Assembly: GCA_025617375.2 (NCBI GenBank)
Contig: JAMYGW020000009.1
Location: 992,001 to 1,056,000 of the forward strand
DNA length: 64,000 nt
From: Acarospora socialis
Taxonomy: Eukaryota > Ascomycota > Lecanoromycetes > Acarosporales > Acarosporaceae
Direction: 5' to 3'
Shown here: positions 1-11,926 of the stretch, in pieces
Layout of the letters: the number at the start of each line of letters is the position of its first letter
How positions within the stretch are numbered: the stretch's first letter is position 1
Notes under the pieces: generated by a model
What the model was told of the DNA's origin: nothing
Seen by the model: the letters and a program-made list of their open reading frames with translations, nothing else
The model's database searches: none
Made by a program: the position numbers and the translations under genes

Positions 1-68
1 TGTTTTATCCTGTTTGCTTCTGACAACCAACATTGAAACCTCTTTCATATTGATGCAGCATTTTTCAG

Positions 69-1738
69 CCTACATAAATATGCTTATAAGAATATAGACA
101 ACCCATCAGCCAAGCACCTCATGGGTCGAGCAGTCGCCATAGACCCTACAGAAAACTCTTGCTTTGATAAGATTAAGCAATGGCTGAACAACTGCGACGA
201 ATATCATCACACTTGTCGACGAATCAAGTTGTCACCTCTACCGAAAAGAGTTCTGGACGTTGGACCATCCGATGGATCTATGGATCCAGTCCTTTGCGTC
301 AACCAGAACCGCTGTGGACAATACATCGCACTTTCGTATTGCTGGGGTGAAAGTCAGGCGACAGTAACCACACGGCAGACTCTGGATGACTTCACGAGAG
401 GAATCAAAACGTCGACTTTATCTCAGTCTCTGCAGGATGCTATTCACGTCACTCGAAGGCTTGGGCTGAGGTACATATGGATTGATGCATTGTGCATCGT
501 ACAACAGGAGGAAAAGCCTACTGACTTCGTGATTGAGTCAGTAAAAATGGCGCAGTATTACTCTAATGCATATTTCACACTCGCTGCTGGCTGTGCGGCC
601 GATAGCCGCGAGGGATTCCTGATGAAGCGGTTGTCGGCACCAGCAGGACCATGTCGACTAGACTATACTCGACCAGCTGTACCTGCATGGGGGCAGCCCG
701 CAATTCAGCGTGGCTCGGTCTTTGCATGTCTGCCATCATCTGAAGATGTTGGGCCTCTCGAGAAGCGCGCTTGGACACATCAAGAGTTAATCTTGAGCCA
801 CCGAACACTAGTCTACGGAAAAGAGCAGTTGATGTTCAGATGTCAGCAGGCTCGATACAACGAAGCCGGTAGTTCTCTGCTTTGGAGACAGACATACTCA
901 AATTTGAAATCAACCAATGGCCTCGTTGAGTTCGAGTATAACCGTTTTGGAACGAAAAATGGTAGCGCTCCGCCAGTGGTATTCCATACTCGGAGATTAC
1001 ACAACCCGGGCTATGCGTGACCCGGAGGACAAGTTGACGGCAATTTCAGGAATCGCACAATCTCTCCATGAAACGCTTCAATGCAGGTACCTGTTCGGTT
1101 TGTGGGAAATGGACATGATTCGAGGACTGCTATGGACGGACAACCTACTACGTTCCCCAAAAGAGAGAGCAGTGGCACTCAGACGACCAGAAACCTATCG
1201 CGCACCATCTTGGTCCTGGGCATCCGTGGACGGGCCAATCCACGTAACAGATACGGAACGCCTTGCGTACAGATATCATAATCCAGACAACATTCGGATC
1301 AAGATCTTAGCGTTTGATATAGCCGCGAATTCTTTCGATCCGATACGCGATAACACAAGTAAAGCCGGCGGCACTGGACTGAAGCTGCAAGGCGTCTTGA
1401 AGCATGTCCAACGCTCAACAAGGAGTGTCTCTCAATATACCTTCCAAAGTCCTCTCATCAATGGCCGAATCCGAATGAATCATGAGGGCAATATGTTTCT
1501 CCTCGAACCAATGACGGTACCTGTTTCTGAAGAAAGCGATTCAATCACAGTTGGAGTAGCTTTTTTTGATGTGCTCAACCGAGGATTGACGAGCTTTTGG
1601 TGTACGCGACTAACATTTCACCAAGGACTACTTCTAACCTTAGATGACAATGGATGCTATCAAAGGATTGGCTTTTTCGCTGTGGAAAATGAGATTTGGT
1701 TTGATCAAGGTGTTCAAGAAGAGTTTACACTTATTTGA
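69..1738 (+). CDS. HET-domain heterokaryon incompatibility protein, 5' end outside window
   Basis: Likely a cytosolic self/non-self recognition protein that triggers cell death on fusion of unlike hyphae. The HET domain is plain: YIALSYCWG, then RRLGLRYIWIDALCI and YSNAYFTLAA, with the C-terminal blocks RAWTHQELILS and DKLTAISGIAQSL and a YRAPSWSWAS signature. The frame is open upstream of the ATG at 121 and reads like protein (DNPSAKHLMGR), so that ATG is internal. The exon most likely begins after the TTTTTCAG acceptor ending at 68, and the first exon lies left of the window. Two frames are used. A 97-base intron at 869-965 (GTAGTT...TAG) would join them as NEA-A-LRQWYS, but its donor is weak, so a frameshift remains possible. 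Family certain; exact structure about 60% sure. Confidence 0.82.
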
Positions 1739-2117
1739 GAAAGGGAAAATAGAACTGGGTTGAAGCAAATGTGCCAAGCTTTAATTCTTGACCTAAACCA
1801 CTAGAAAACTGCTGTGCCCGATGTGACACAAAAACTAAACTTGTAACAACATTGATTACACAGCGAAGAATGGCCTCTCCGAGCTTATATTAAATAACTA
1901 CATCTCTGCTATTCCCTTGTATGATTCGCGCTAAGCACCGCAGGAAAACAATGTAACTCTTGCTCAACCCTGATTATCAACGCACAAAGGAAGAGAATGC
2001 AGACCTTCCATCACTTCTAAAATTACGTAGGTACTGCTGTTGTATTATGTAGACCCTCGGAGAAGTGACGACACAGTTTCCACTAACTTAGAAAATAAAT
2101 AGGGAGCCTTTGTTGAT
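1739..2117. other. intergenic, convergent 3' ends
   Basis: A 379-base stretch between the 3' ends of the HET gene and the epoxide-hydrolase-like gene. It is AT-rich with TTAAATAA- and AAATAAAT-like tracts suited to polyadenylation. I see no gene in it. Confidence 0.5.
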
Positions 2118-3897
2118 TCAATCAATCTCCTGCAGTCCGCCCTCGAGATCTATTTCTACCGGCTTCTCCGCCATCCTCGACCCAACGACCTTCTCGAAGA
2201 ATTCTCGCAAATCACCCACGAGTTCGGCAGGCCGCTCCCACGCCGCATACGCGCCACAGCCCTCATGCCTCCGCACCCACAGCAGTGGCTGTACACAAGC
2301 GCCCCAGGCGGGGGGACCGCCGCGCCAACTACCCGCAAAGACAGTGATGCCGAGCGGAGTGGGACTCCACTGCTGTCGGATGGATATCATGTCGCGTGTA
2401 CTATGGCGGTAGAGACGGAGACCTGCTTCGGGGCCCGGGAGCCAGTGGAGCATGGTCCAGTTCAGAATTTCGGTGGGTGTCCAGGGGTAGATGCTGGAGG
2501 AGGTGTAGAGGCGCTGGCGAATGTAGGCGAGGAGGCCAACGGGGGAGTCGCATAGGGCGTAGGAAAGCGTTTGGGGGTATCGCGAAATGTCGGGTTCCTC
2601 TGTGTGGTCGTTACTGCTGTTGTTGTTATATGGCTCTTGTGGAGGGGGAGAAAAGTCGAGCGGGTAGTAGCCGAGAGGTCTGACTGTGGGAAAGACGCGG
2701 TGCGTGAGGCGTGCGAACTGGTATTGAAGCCATATGATAGGTCGATGGGATAATGATGGTGGTCGGACCGACATTGATGTAACGTGAGTAGCGATACAAG
2801 AGGCTGGATAACGGATTGCGAGTAGGCGCGTAATGTGGGAGCCACTTATGATCCTGGGTCAGCTGTTTTCATGACTCAGGAATTGTGTTAGATAGTGGTG
2901 GAGGATCTTGACTCACCTGCCTCCGCCATGAGCCACGTAGTGCCGGTATCCTAAGCGCTTCATCAAGAGATCAAAAATTGATGCAGTTGCACTTAAGTCC
3001 ATCCCCTCTGCATGACTCGCGTCACTAAAGCCAAATCCAGGTATGCTTGGTGCCACCACATGAAAGCTCTGCGCGTTCTCGCCTTTAGGAGGGTTCGTCA
3101 ATGGCTCAATTATCTTGGATGCTTCCAAGACACTGCCTGGCCAGCCATGGCAGAAGAGCAGTGGGATGGCGTACGGTTTCGATGACCGCTTGTGTACAAA
3201 ATGTATACGATGTGGTGGATGAGACGGTAAGGATGAGATCGAGGTACGGTATTGGGGTAGAGAAGCGTTGATCAGTGACTCCTGAGCCCGCCAATCGTAC
3301 GTTTCAAGCCTGATGGAGTGGATCAGCTCCGAAGGTGCAGCACGCTCTCGAAAGTGACAAAAGACACCGACTTGAGAAGTAATTTTGAGAAATGTCAATA
3401 TTCAAAAGCGCTTCTAACTCCTTCACAGCACTTTGTGAGCAAAGAACGTATCAGCCCTTCCCGGACATCATCAGATTGTTCGAGAAACGATGAACAACCC
3501 GTCTCCAGAGATCCCAAATTGAATGCTCACGGAATTCTTTGACAGCAGTTGTGGTCTGCTGGGAGTGATTGGGGAAGAGCTGACGGGCCAACGGCAAAAC
3601 TAGAGCAGTGAAGAAGAGTCTCAAAACCCTCTCACTCAGAACGTACCAAAAGTCAACAAGTGGCTCCAGCTCTGCCTTCGGCACTCCATGCTCCCAGCTC
3701 CTTTCTTTGGGTAATAATATCTCGTGCGGTAATCGAGTCAACTGCAATTTCTGTCTTGTGAGGTCCAGATATTTTGATGATACCTACCATCTCTTCAGCT
3801 CCGTGCCTGCAATACCAGCAACTTCAGCGTTGAGATCAATACTCACACGTATCTTGTAGGGCTCAATAGTCTGGTCCTCATCGTCGCTGGACTCCAT
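2118..3897 (-). CDS. epoxide hydrolase-like protein, catalytic triad lost
   Basis: Alpha/beta-hydrolase of the microsomal epoxide hydrolase type. Exons 3897-3847, 3783-3647, 3309-2917 and 2844-2118 sum to 1308 bases (435 residues), a normal family length, without internal stops. The N-terminal EHN domain (PYKIRV, LQLTRLPHE, VDFW then YDWRAQE) is followed by the oxyanion motif HGWPGS and PSIPGFGFSD. At the nucleophile elbow the family has GGDWGS but this protein reads GGGSGS, so Asp is Gly. The charge-relay acid position (usually FPGE) reads FAGS, and the catalytic His position (usually GGHFAA) reads CGAYAA. The splice at the elbow (AG at 2918-2917 to T at 2844) decides the nucleophile residue but uses ordinary signals. 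Intron 2 is 337 bases, long for this window. No epoxide hydrolysis by the known mechanism is expected; a binding or regulatory role is inference. Confidence 0.82.
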
Positions 3898-4370
3898 CGT
3901 AGGGTAATAAACATGTGGCTGATGAAAAGTGCTCGCCTGAGCTCTTTGTGGCGGATGCCCTAGTACAAGTACCTGCGTGTGGCAGTAATGACATACCTAG
4001 GTAGTGAGTCGCAGTCTCCAGTCTAGAACAATGTGTTCCTGTGGCTTGCGCGTCGTTCTTGGAAGACGGTAGGAATAATGATTGGCTGTTAGGCAGGCGT
4101 CCCCCTTGCCCTGAGTGGCGATCCTCGGTAAGCGAGATAGGCACAGACCAAGCACAGCCACAACCTCCCATTAGCGTGACCCGAAAACAACAGGCCGGCG
4201 CCTCAAATATGAGTGCTGCAACGTGATTACCTTTCGGACATACCGATGGTGCCAAAGAGAATTTGTAGAGCGATAAGGGAGGGGATCGTGATTGAATTTT
4301 TGATTTGTCAATAACATAATCAGCGTAGGACCTATATTGCGACGTGTCCGAATACGTAAGCGTTTGAGTG
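3898..4370. other. intergenic, promoter of the epoxide-hydrolase-like gene
   Basis: A 473-base stretch upstream of the epoxide-hydrolase-like gene and downstream of HID1, both on the minus strand. A long minus-strand frame at 3878-4255 shows no family resemblance and no biased codon use, so I do not call it a gene. Confidence 0.5.
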
Positions 4371-7300
4371 TTAGACGTCCCTGACAGTCACCGGTGCATT
4401 TCCGCCACCGCCACTTGTCTTTTGAGACTCCTGACCCCTGAGGCTGAGGCTTCCTATCCTCTGAACCAAGCTGCTGCCCACAGCGTCAACGGCTCCCTTG
4501 GGTGCCAGCAACGTCGGTCCTTCGGCCGCTGTCTCTTGCACTTTGAACAACTTGATAGCAGTCCCATTCCACACGCCCACGGTACCCTTGGTGACTACCA
4601 TCTCGCTGGCGAAGATGAAACTCCACAAGAGGGACTCGTACCAACCCAAGGACAACGGGGACCATTCGAACAGATGTACACGCAGCGGTGAAGGATCAAT
4701 GCCTCGGATTTGAGTACGTCGTATGATGTCTAGCGAAGATCGAGGATCGGGCGAGCTTGCGCCAGGTGGAGAAAGTCTCGGGGAAAGCTCCGATATGAGG
4801 GTGAGGACGGTATGTAGCGGTAGTTCAGGTAACCAGGTTTCGATCTAATAAGCTTGTATCAGCAAAATCATACCGGTGTGCAGCCGTGACTCTTACCCAG
4901 TCCGAGGTTGGGGCGAAGTCGGTTCCCGTTGAGAAGACAGTCGCGCTGTGGCTGTTAAGGCTTGTTGTGCTGTTTTGTCTGGAAAACGATGGTTGTCCAG
5001 CCGGCATCTTCCCCCTCGCTTTCTCAGACATGCCTCTTAGCTGCATTGGAACCGCATCATCAACCGAAACATCAACCGAAGAAGAGACGGACGGCGTTCG
5101 CGAGTTTTGCCTCGACGGAGACGATTGCGACGGCGTGGGCTGATGATAGTCGTCATCGTCAGAATCTTCATCCTCACCTATGGCAAACGCTGTGCTTTCT
5201 TCCGGCACGTTACTCAGTGTTGGCGTCCTAGTGCTCGCCGGGCTTCGCGCGCCGTCCATTGAGCTTGTTCGCAGGACTCGCGCTGGACTCGCAGGCGAGC
5301 CAGGCTCACTCGAAGCTGCCTTTCTATGTTCGTTAAGCCGCTCGATCTCCGCCTGCCCGCTTTTCAAGGTAAAACTTCGAAGTGCTTCAAATCGCTTTTT
5401 CGATCGTATTACGGCAAGGATAAAGTGTGGGTTCTCTGTTGAGCTGTTAGCCGGATAATCGACCAGCGGTGGTTGCGAACTTACTACTGTACTGATGTTC
5501 AACGATAGCATTCATTGCTTCGAGCAAAGAATGTAGTAATAGATGATTTGTTTCGTTTGCAAGCAGAAATGCTGGAGAGGACATCGAGGCGAACAGTTGC
5601 AGTAGTTTAGAGCTTGCAGTCGTGCCCAGGTTCTCAATATAACCAGCAACGTTGTTGATGATAGCCAGAAGGGCAGGGTAAATGGCATCGAGCCTACCTT
5701 TGCTGGCTGTGAGGAGTGTGAATATGGACTGCTCGTTTCAATTGGTTAACCTAGAGTCCCAGCTATGCTGCTAATAGAACATCACTTACAATAACGAGAT
5801 GGTCTGCATAAGTCCCACTGAAGTCGGCTAGTCTTATACTTGGTGGCAATGCCTCGTGATTCTCAAACTTCTTGTTCAACCTCTTCCCGAAGTTTGGCTC
5901 TACACTCAGCGTTTGCAGCACAAAGACGCACATCTTTACCACTCCCTGTTTAGAGGGATCTGCCATGTATTCCATAGCATAGAACACGGCGAAGACTACA
6001 AAGTCATGGGCTCTGTTGGTGTCAACGATAAAGGACCGGAACCGCTTGTTGCACTGCAGTGCTTCCCAGAAGAGCATCATCATCTCAGGGGCCCACTTCA
6101 GTGATTTCTGGCTGCCAGGCAGGTACGAGGAAGTTGCTTGTAGCTATACATGCTGTCAGCCTCCATCGAAAGCCAACAAACTTCATGTATGCTCACAGGC
6201 TGATGTAAGATCCTGGTCATCCCGTCCTGCAAAAACTGAAAATCTTGAGGGCGGTGTAACCTTCCTAGGTAATGGCGGTAATAATTCTTCTGCGAGGTGC
6301 CATACCCATCATCTGGTATAGGATATAGTAGCAAGACAAGAAGAAACTGAAGACAATATGTGACGAGTATCTGCTTTGGATCCTTCAGGACCACGTGGTC
6401 GTAGGGAAGCCGCCAACTAGCAGGATTGTATTTCAAAGTCTGCCTATGTCAGGGTGATGTTCATGTCGAAGCATGGGGATTTGCTTACGGTGTTAAGTAA
6501 CGAGCAGAGGACCGACAAGACCACCTGTTTGTCGGGACAGGTTGCGATATACGTAATGGCCTTAACTCCTTTCCTTGGTAGGATGTCTTCCTTCCATCAG
6601 CCAAGGTATTCTTTCCGTTCACTGAGAGATCTTACTAGCAGACATATACATTGACCGACTTGTCAATGTGAGTAACAGGCGGAGGATCTCCGTTCTATTG
6701 CTCTCAAATTCTTTACTCGTGCCTATGGAGGTGTTGCAGCCCACACCACTGGACCAGATGGAATACCTAACCTTGCTTTTCTCGTTCTGTGGCATTGGCA
6801 ACGTAAAGTCGCAGAAGAAAAGCATGTCGATCAAAGTATCAATCAGCTCCTCTGCCAGCGGTTTGGCCTCTTCGAACTCGTCTGACGCATCTCTTGGTAA
6901 TGGGTTATCGTCTGGCTGTGCTTCGTCGAACAAGACCTCCGACCTCGCTATTCGCGCATTTCTCGACCGTTTCTTCCTGGCTCCCCAGAAGAATCTATCT
7001 TCCCATGACTCAAGATGGTCCGCTTCGTAGAGGAACGGGAGAACTCGGCTGAGTATACGAATGCAGTTGAGAGCATCACGGTCCGGCGCAATTTCTGGGT
7101 CGGGGAAGGACGGATGGTTGCGAAGGATGAACAACCGGGATGTCAGGGCTAGAATGAGCGTCTCAAGGTTGGCAAGGGATGTATCCCGGGTACGGCGGAT
7201 GTCAACCGGCGAAAAGAGACTGAAAATATCTTCCGTGGACTCTGGAAGCTGCCAAAACTGATGTCTGGTCAGTACAATGATTTGACCACGAGCAGAAGCC

Positions 7301-7408
7301 GAGACAACACACTCCGGTCCAATATGGGTCATCGGCTGGGATGTCCTTCTCTTCCGACAGTCGGAAGATGCCTTGTTTAAAGACGAGCTTCGAGTCGGAA
7401 GCACCCAT
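4371..7408 (-). CDS. HID1: HID1 family protein (Golgi/dense-core vesicle sorting)
   Basis: Orthologue of HID-1/Ecm30, a peripheral Golgi protein involved in protein sorting. Eight exons: 7408-7313, 7257-6639, 6586-6489, 6439-6197, 6143-5790, 5728-5485, 5435-4897 and 4844-4371, giving 888 residues. The start MGASDSKLVFKQ matches the family N-terminus and has Gly2 and Ser6 as in N-myristoylation signals. Recognisable blocks are GFWQLPES, ITYIATCPDKQVVLSVLCS, NPASWRLPYDH, EMMMLFWEALQCNKRF, AHDFVVFAVFYAMEY and NPHFILAVIRSKKRFEALR. A Ser/Asp-rich disordered insert (about residues 550-660) precedes the conserved C-terminal WLPELPLHTVLTL. Introns are 49-63 bases with standard signals. The acceptor of exon 6 is a tandem GAGCAG, so one Gln may be optional. 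Confidence 0.92.
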
Positions 7409-8038
7409 TGCTCTTCGCGCTGCTCACCAGACAGAAGTTGTTAGAGGTAGGTTAATCGAAGGCTGCAAATCCACTATGTTGATGTATGGCCCGTAGTGGA
7501 TATCGTTGCTGCAGGTCAACCCGAATCTCGTTTGCAAACTCCACAGTCTCACTTGCGCACGAATGATCGAGTCATGAGAGTAGGTTTTGGAGATTGTTGT
7601 GGTGAGCTTCCGTTACACATCATCTGTTTACATGTAGTTTCTTGAGATCTACGAAGCGAGGCCAGAGCAATCACAGTATGACGTGCCCCAGCATTTATGT
7701 TGTATACCTATAATAATGCATTCTGAACGTCCGGTTATCCATTGGGTCATGAGTAACAAACATGGAGATATGCATACATGATTTGAGTTCATCTGAATGG
7801 CCTCCATGTTCTCTTTGTACGTTCATTAATTCGAATAATGATAACTAAGTAAGTGCATGACTACACAGACGTAGCCACAAGTGAGAGCTCGATGCGCCCA
7901 ATGATTTCACAAACCTCCGAAAGCTGCTTGCATCGGACTATGCTCTCTGTCTGAAAGTGTTTCATTATTCCATGGTAACTATATTGGAGCTACTATACTA
8001 CCAACAGCTACTAGCTGCACAATGAGGAGGCATGCAGT
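7409..8038. other. intergenic, HID1 promoter
   Basis: A 630-base stretch between the HID1 start and the POM34 stop. It is AT-leaning with several short palindromes and no family-like frame. It should contain the HID1 promoter and the POM34 3' end. I saw no clear TATA or CCAAT box. Confidence 0.45.
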
Positions 8039-8741
8039 CTATAACAGATATAAAGCCCTGCTGCTCTCCATCCCCTTCTTGTACAGCCAGCGGCTGTTGG
8101 CCTGCACGCTGGCTTTCGGGGAATCGGAGCGCCCGGCAGGCCCTGGAGAGCCGAGACTCAATTCTCGGCTCAATTCTCGACTGGAGTCTCGACCCGCTAA
8201 TGGAGACCCCGGCAGACTTCTCCGAGCGCTGACAGGCGTCCCACCTCGCGACCGTTGGTAGCGCGGCGGGGTGACATATTGCTGGCCAGGGGTCAACGGC
8301 GGCGTTGCGGTGGGATCCAAGCCTAGCAGCGCACGCTGCCCCGGCGTCAGGGGAATGTCTAGCATCTCGTCCTTGCGTTGAACAAGAGGAAACAGAGCGG
8401 TGCCAATGTTATATACTAGCAGAGCGCGGAAGAGGAGCATAAAGTACTTGACGTATCCCCAGACATATGGGGCCAGCCTGTTGAGATTTAGTATTTGGGA
8501 GGTATAACGGCTTGAAACTGGCATACTTGGTGGAGATGACGACCTGAAGAAGCCACGTTCCGAGCAAGCAGCCAATGTTCCAGAGAAGTATAGTTACTTG
8601 TCTCTCCCCAAAAGTAGACGCGTGTCGGCGGCGTTGTATCTCATCAAGAGCCGGATGTCTCCACGAGCCAGGCGACGGCGGGATTGAGTCGGGGCGGATA
8701 ATTTGTGACTTTGGCGTAGATGGCATGCTATTAGAGGCCAT
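8039..8741 (-). CDS. POM34: nucleoporin Pom34-like nuclear pore membrane protein
   Basis: Integral membrane ring component of the nuclear pore, where Pom34 partners Pom152 and Ndc1. Exons 8741-8527 and 8477-8039 encode 217 residues. The intron of 49 bases (GTATGC...CAACAG with an ACTAAAT branch) joins VVISTK to LAPYVWGYVKY. N-terminal SPGSWRHPALDEIQRRR is the family signature before the first membrane span (ILLWNIGCLLGTWLLQVVI). The second span is YVKYFMLLFRALLVYNIGTAL. A repeated LTPGQ motif (PLTPGQRALLG and PLTPGQQYVTP) and a Ser/Arg-rich tail containing SSRELSRELSLGSPGPAGRS follow. The two-helix hairpin with short soluble ends fits Pom34, and the protein is shorter than the yeast one. Confidence 0.85.
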
Positions 8742-9537
8742 TGTAGAAGCGTAGAGAGAGTCAAGGTGCTGTAGCAGTGCTGTTAGCAGATACGATTGGA
8801 CTCTTCTATGAAGGATGTCCTACTCTCTTAGTCTTGATTCGAACTGTAGATATTGGCTACCTATACCGTCGTAGCTGCGTGGTTCAAATGTAGGGCGATT
8901 TGGATCCAAGGAGTACGGTGAGGTGTCACTGTTTACACAAGGAGTGTAGTTGACATGGCGAAGTGGATATTTCTGTATTTATGTGTAAAGGATTAAGTTG
9001 CGTTTTTGGAAGCGTTCGATACTCAATTGTTCCTTTGCGACGGCATGACGAGAGGGAGCTTTTGGGACAAAGATAAATTGGGTTTCGAGTTCATAGAGTA
9101 AATCTTCATCAGAAGTACGAGTAGGAGGAACTCCATCCAGTCGCGTAAGGTATACAGTACTGAGCTTCGCGTTGGTAAGGTACGGTATCTTCCGCTCGGC
9201 TCGAATTACCTTGCGGCGATAGCCGGCAACTTAGCAACTTATCATTGCTTACGTTAAAGCTCCAATGTCCTTTCAACAGCGAACCCAGACGCTCTCTTTA
9301 CGGTACATGCTATTGACTGTTGCTAAAGACCTGTATTCTGTGATCATAGATAGCATCTATCAGATCAGAGAAGAGAGATTGTACGAGGAAGAGCCAGGTG
9401 TCGAACGTTAGAGCAGCCAAACGCCGTTATCTCTCAGCTACGGCGCCTTGTAATAAGATCCAAGACTTGCGGAATGGGGTGTGCGTTTTTGCACTGCATC
9501 AGACTGAAATAGAACCCAACCGTTCAGGGAACCGATC
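8742..9537. other. intergenic, divergent promoter region
   Basis: About 800 bases between POM34 (minus) and the acyl-CoA-synthetase-like gene (plus). It holds one CCAAT pentamer near 9262 on the plus strand and no recognisable gene. The frame at 9398-9604 has no family match. Confidence 0.45.
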
Positions 9538-11406
9538 ATGGAGAGGCTTGACGCTCAAATATCAGAGCTCCTCTCAGGCTGGAGCATCTACACTACTCTA
9601 TTAGCCATTGCGGTCGTTGCATGGATTGCTTATCCGTTGCTGACGTCCAAGGGGCCCGACACCCACCCGTTTCTTCTTGGTCGCCAATCCACAGCTGCAC
9701 CCGTAAGACAACCCCGGGAGTCAGCTGTCTATCGATCCCTGGAAGCGCCGCATGGATACCCTTTAAGAAGCGGATTGTCAGTCAAGGACCGGGATGCGCC
9801 AAAGTGGTCTAGTGGCCGAGATGGAGATCTACGAGATGTCTGGAGACAGGCTGTACGTGGCGTCGTTACCGCCGACGGTGAGGAAACGGCCCTGAGGGGG
9901 AAAATCTTAACGGTACTTGGAATTGAACAGGTGATGGAACACGACCTGGATACTTTATCCAAAGAACTTAATGCCATTGGCCAATTCGTTCGAGAACATT
10001 CAGGGAAACGTGTTGCGATCTGCTTGCCAAACTCGGTTGAAATGCTTTCCAGCATATTCGGTAAGACCAGATTGCCCTAATGCTGCCGTCTTAGTGACTG
10101 ACTGATATGGATTAGCCGGCGCTTTCTATCACTTTTCTCCTATCCTTATCACGTATGGACAGTCTGCAGACGTCGTCGTTGAGTGTCTGCAAAGAGCTAA
10201 GCCTGATATACTCATAGCTGAGGCTGGTGTTTTACAAATCTCAGATGTGATCAAGAGCTGTCCAAGCCTAGCGCAAGTTGTTTGGGTAGCGCGACGTGGT
10301 AGCCGACATATGGAATGGAACGAGGTACCTGAGGGTATTGGAGGTAGAGTGGGAATCTCTGTGTGGCATGATATTGTCGACGAGAAGAAAGACGTTGTTG
10401 GGGCACAGTTGCCCGCCAATGCACAAGGCGAAGTGGTTCCGGGTATCACGACGTTCTGGCCAACCAAGGAGGATCCGGTAGGACAAATGACAGAGTTTTC
10501 CCAAAAGGTAAAGCATACTAAAACCAATCGCTCTGCTTCATTTCTAACGCCCGCACGTCTCAGAATATCATTGCTGCCATAGCAGCCCTGAACACTACTT
10601 TACCACGCAAGGAGCGCGTCAAACCATCTGATATTCTTCTGCCTATGGACTCGCTCACATCAACCTACCCTCTCGCGTTGACCATGGGTATCATCTTCTC
10701 CAATGCCTCCGTTGCACTTAACTCTGTGGCCGGTATCGACGTAGACTTCGCTCTCGCCACTGCCGGGATCAAACCGACCATGGTTGTAGCATCTTCGCAA
10801 ACGATCTTTAACGCCTACGCTGAGATCAAGAAATCCAAACTTGGGTATGCTGAAAAGCGCGAGCAATGGTTCCACGACCGCACTCTCAAAGCTGGTCGTA
10901 TGCCTAAGGCAAACCTCTTTATCCAAGATTACGGCCCCTTACGACATGCACTGGGCAGCACGGCGAAGCTTCGTCTTCTCTTCGTGTCTGAGCGCGCCGG
11001 TGCCAGTCAGTCGCCACAATTGAAATCTAAGATACTCTCAGACATAAGAGTCTATACTGGAGCACGGGTTGTCTACGCTCTGACTGCTGCGAAGGTAGCT
11101 GGAGCGGTGGCACAGACTAATCTCTTCGACTATCGCGTTGATGAAGAAAACGACACATGCAGTCATTTCGGACCACCACTTAGCAGCGTTGAGGTGAAGT
11201 TGGTGGATACCCCAAGCCACAAGACGACGGACGAGGGCAATCCTCAGGGCGATGTAAGGCGCTCCTCCTTCGTTTTCTTAGTGTTTGATGTCTCCCGCTA
11301 ATCTGTTTGTTAGATTGTTGTACGAGGACCGGCCGTTGCTGGCGGCGAAGTCAACCTTGGCATTGTGGGAACGTTTAGGGAGGATCACACTTTAGCGTAT
11401 GTGTAG
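9538..11406 (+). CDS. membrane-anchored acyl-CoA synthetase-like protein with degenerate AMP-binding motifs
   Basis: Exons 9538-10060, 10116-10507, 10564-11253 and 11314-11406 encode 565 residues. After a single N-terminal span (YTTLLAIAVVAWIAYPLL) comes a region typical of fungal long-chain acyl-CoA synthetase-like proteins (HPFLLGRQSTA, PKWSSGRDGDLRDVWRQAV), then the AMP-binding fold (VAICLPNSVEMLSSIF, AGAFYHFSPILITYGQ, FSQKNIIAAIAALNT, PLALTMGIIFSNASVALNS) and a C-terminal GTFREDHTLAYV. The adenylate P-loop (normally TSGTTGxPKG, just before the NIIAA helix) is replaced by TFWPTKEDPVGQM, and I cannot find the YGxTE motif; its place reads ALTAAKVAG. The fold is therefore probably kept while adenylation is doubtful. 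Introns are 55-60 bases with normal signals. Acyl-CoA ligase would be the automatic call, and I would not trust it. Confidence 0.8.
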
Positions 11407-11926
11407 ATGATACTTATGATAGATTGCAATCTTTGACGAATGATATGGGCGAGGTTGGGTAGGCTTGACGTCTCCGTGGATAGATAGACTTTTAGTCACT
11501 TCTTACTCCTCTTTCTTTACCATATTAGACATATAAGCAGCCAGCTATCGAAGTGACTCGTGATATTCGGAAGTATGCTACATATCAATCGTAAGGTAAA
11601 GCGCAAACATCGTGCGAAAGTATGCCTCCCATGCAAAACAGATCTTACACCAGGTGCGAAGTAGATAGTTGTATGCCACCATTTGGCAGGAAACCTGAAC
11701 ATATTCCAATACTACTGTAATCGACACATTGCAGAGTCTCTAGAAGCTCTGACCGCATCATGCAGCCCCGGTCTACCCCTTTGTGGTGGCGAGGCGTACC
11801 CTTCGATACTCCACTGAGAGTGCTCCAAAGGCGTTATGTCGAGACTCCCCCAGTCACACATATATACGGCGAGTAACGTACTTCCCCAGTCCCCTTTACT
11901 GGCACGCAAAGTCATCGCCGACCACC
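11407..11926. other. intergenic, convergent 3' ends
   Basis: 520 bases between the 3' ends of the acyl-CoA-synthetase-like gene and IMG1. I see no gene and no repeat of note. Confidence 0.5.

Noticed and set aside
3878-4255. Minus-strand frame of 125 codons upstream of the epoxide-hydrolase-like gene
   Set aside because: It overlaps exon 1 of that gene in another frame, has a Cys-rich but unpatterned composition and no family resemblance.
8870-8900. GTGGTTCAAATGTAGG, another possible B box
   Set aside because: The T-stem does not pair and no cloverleaf can be drawn.
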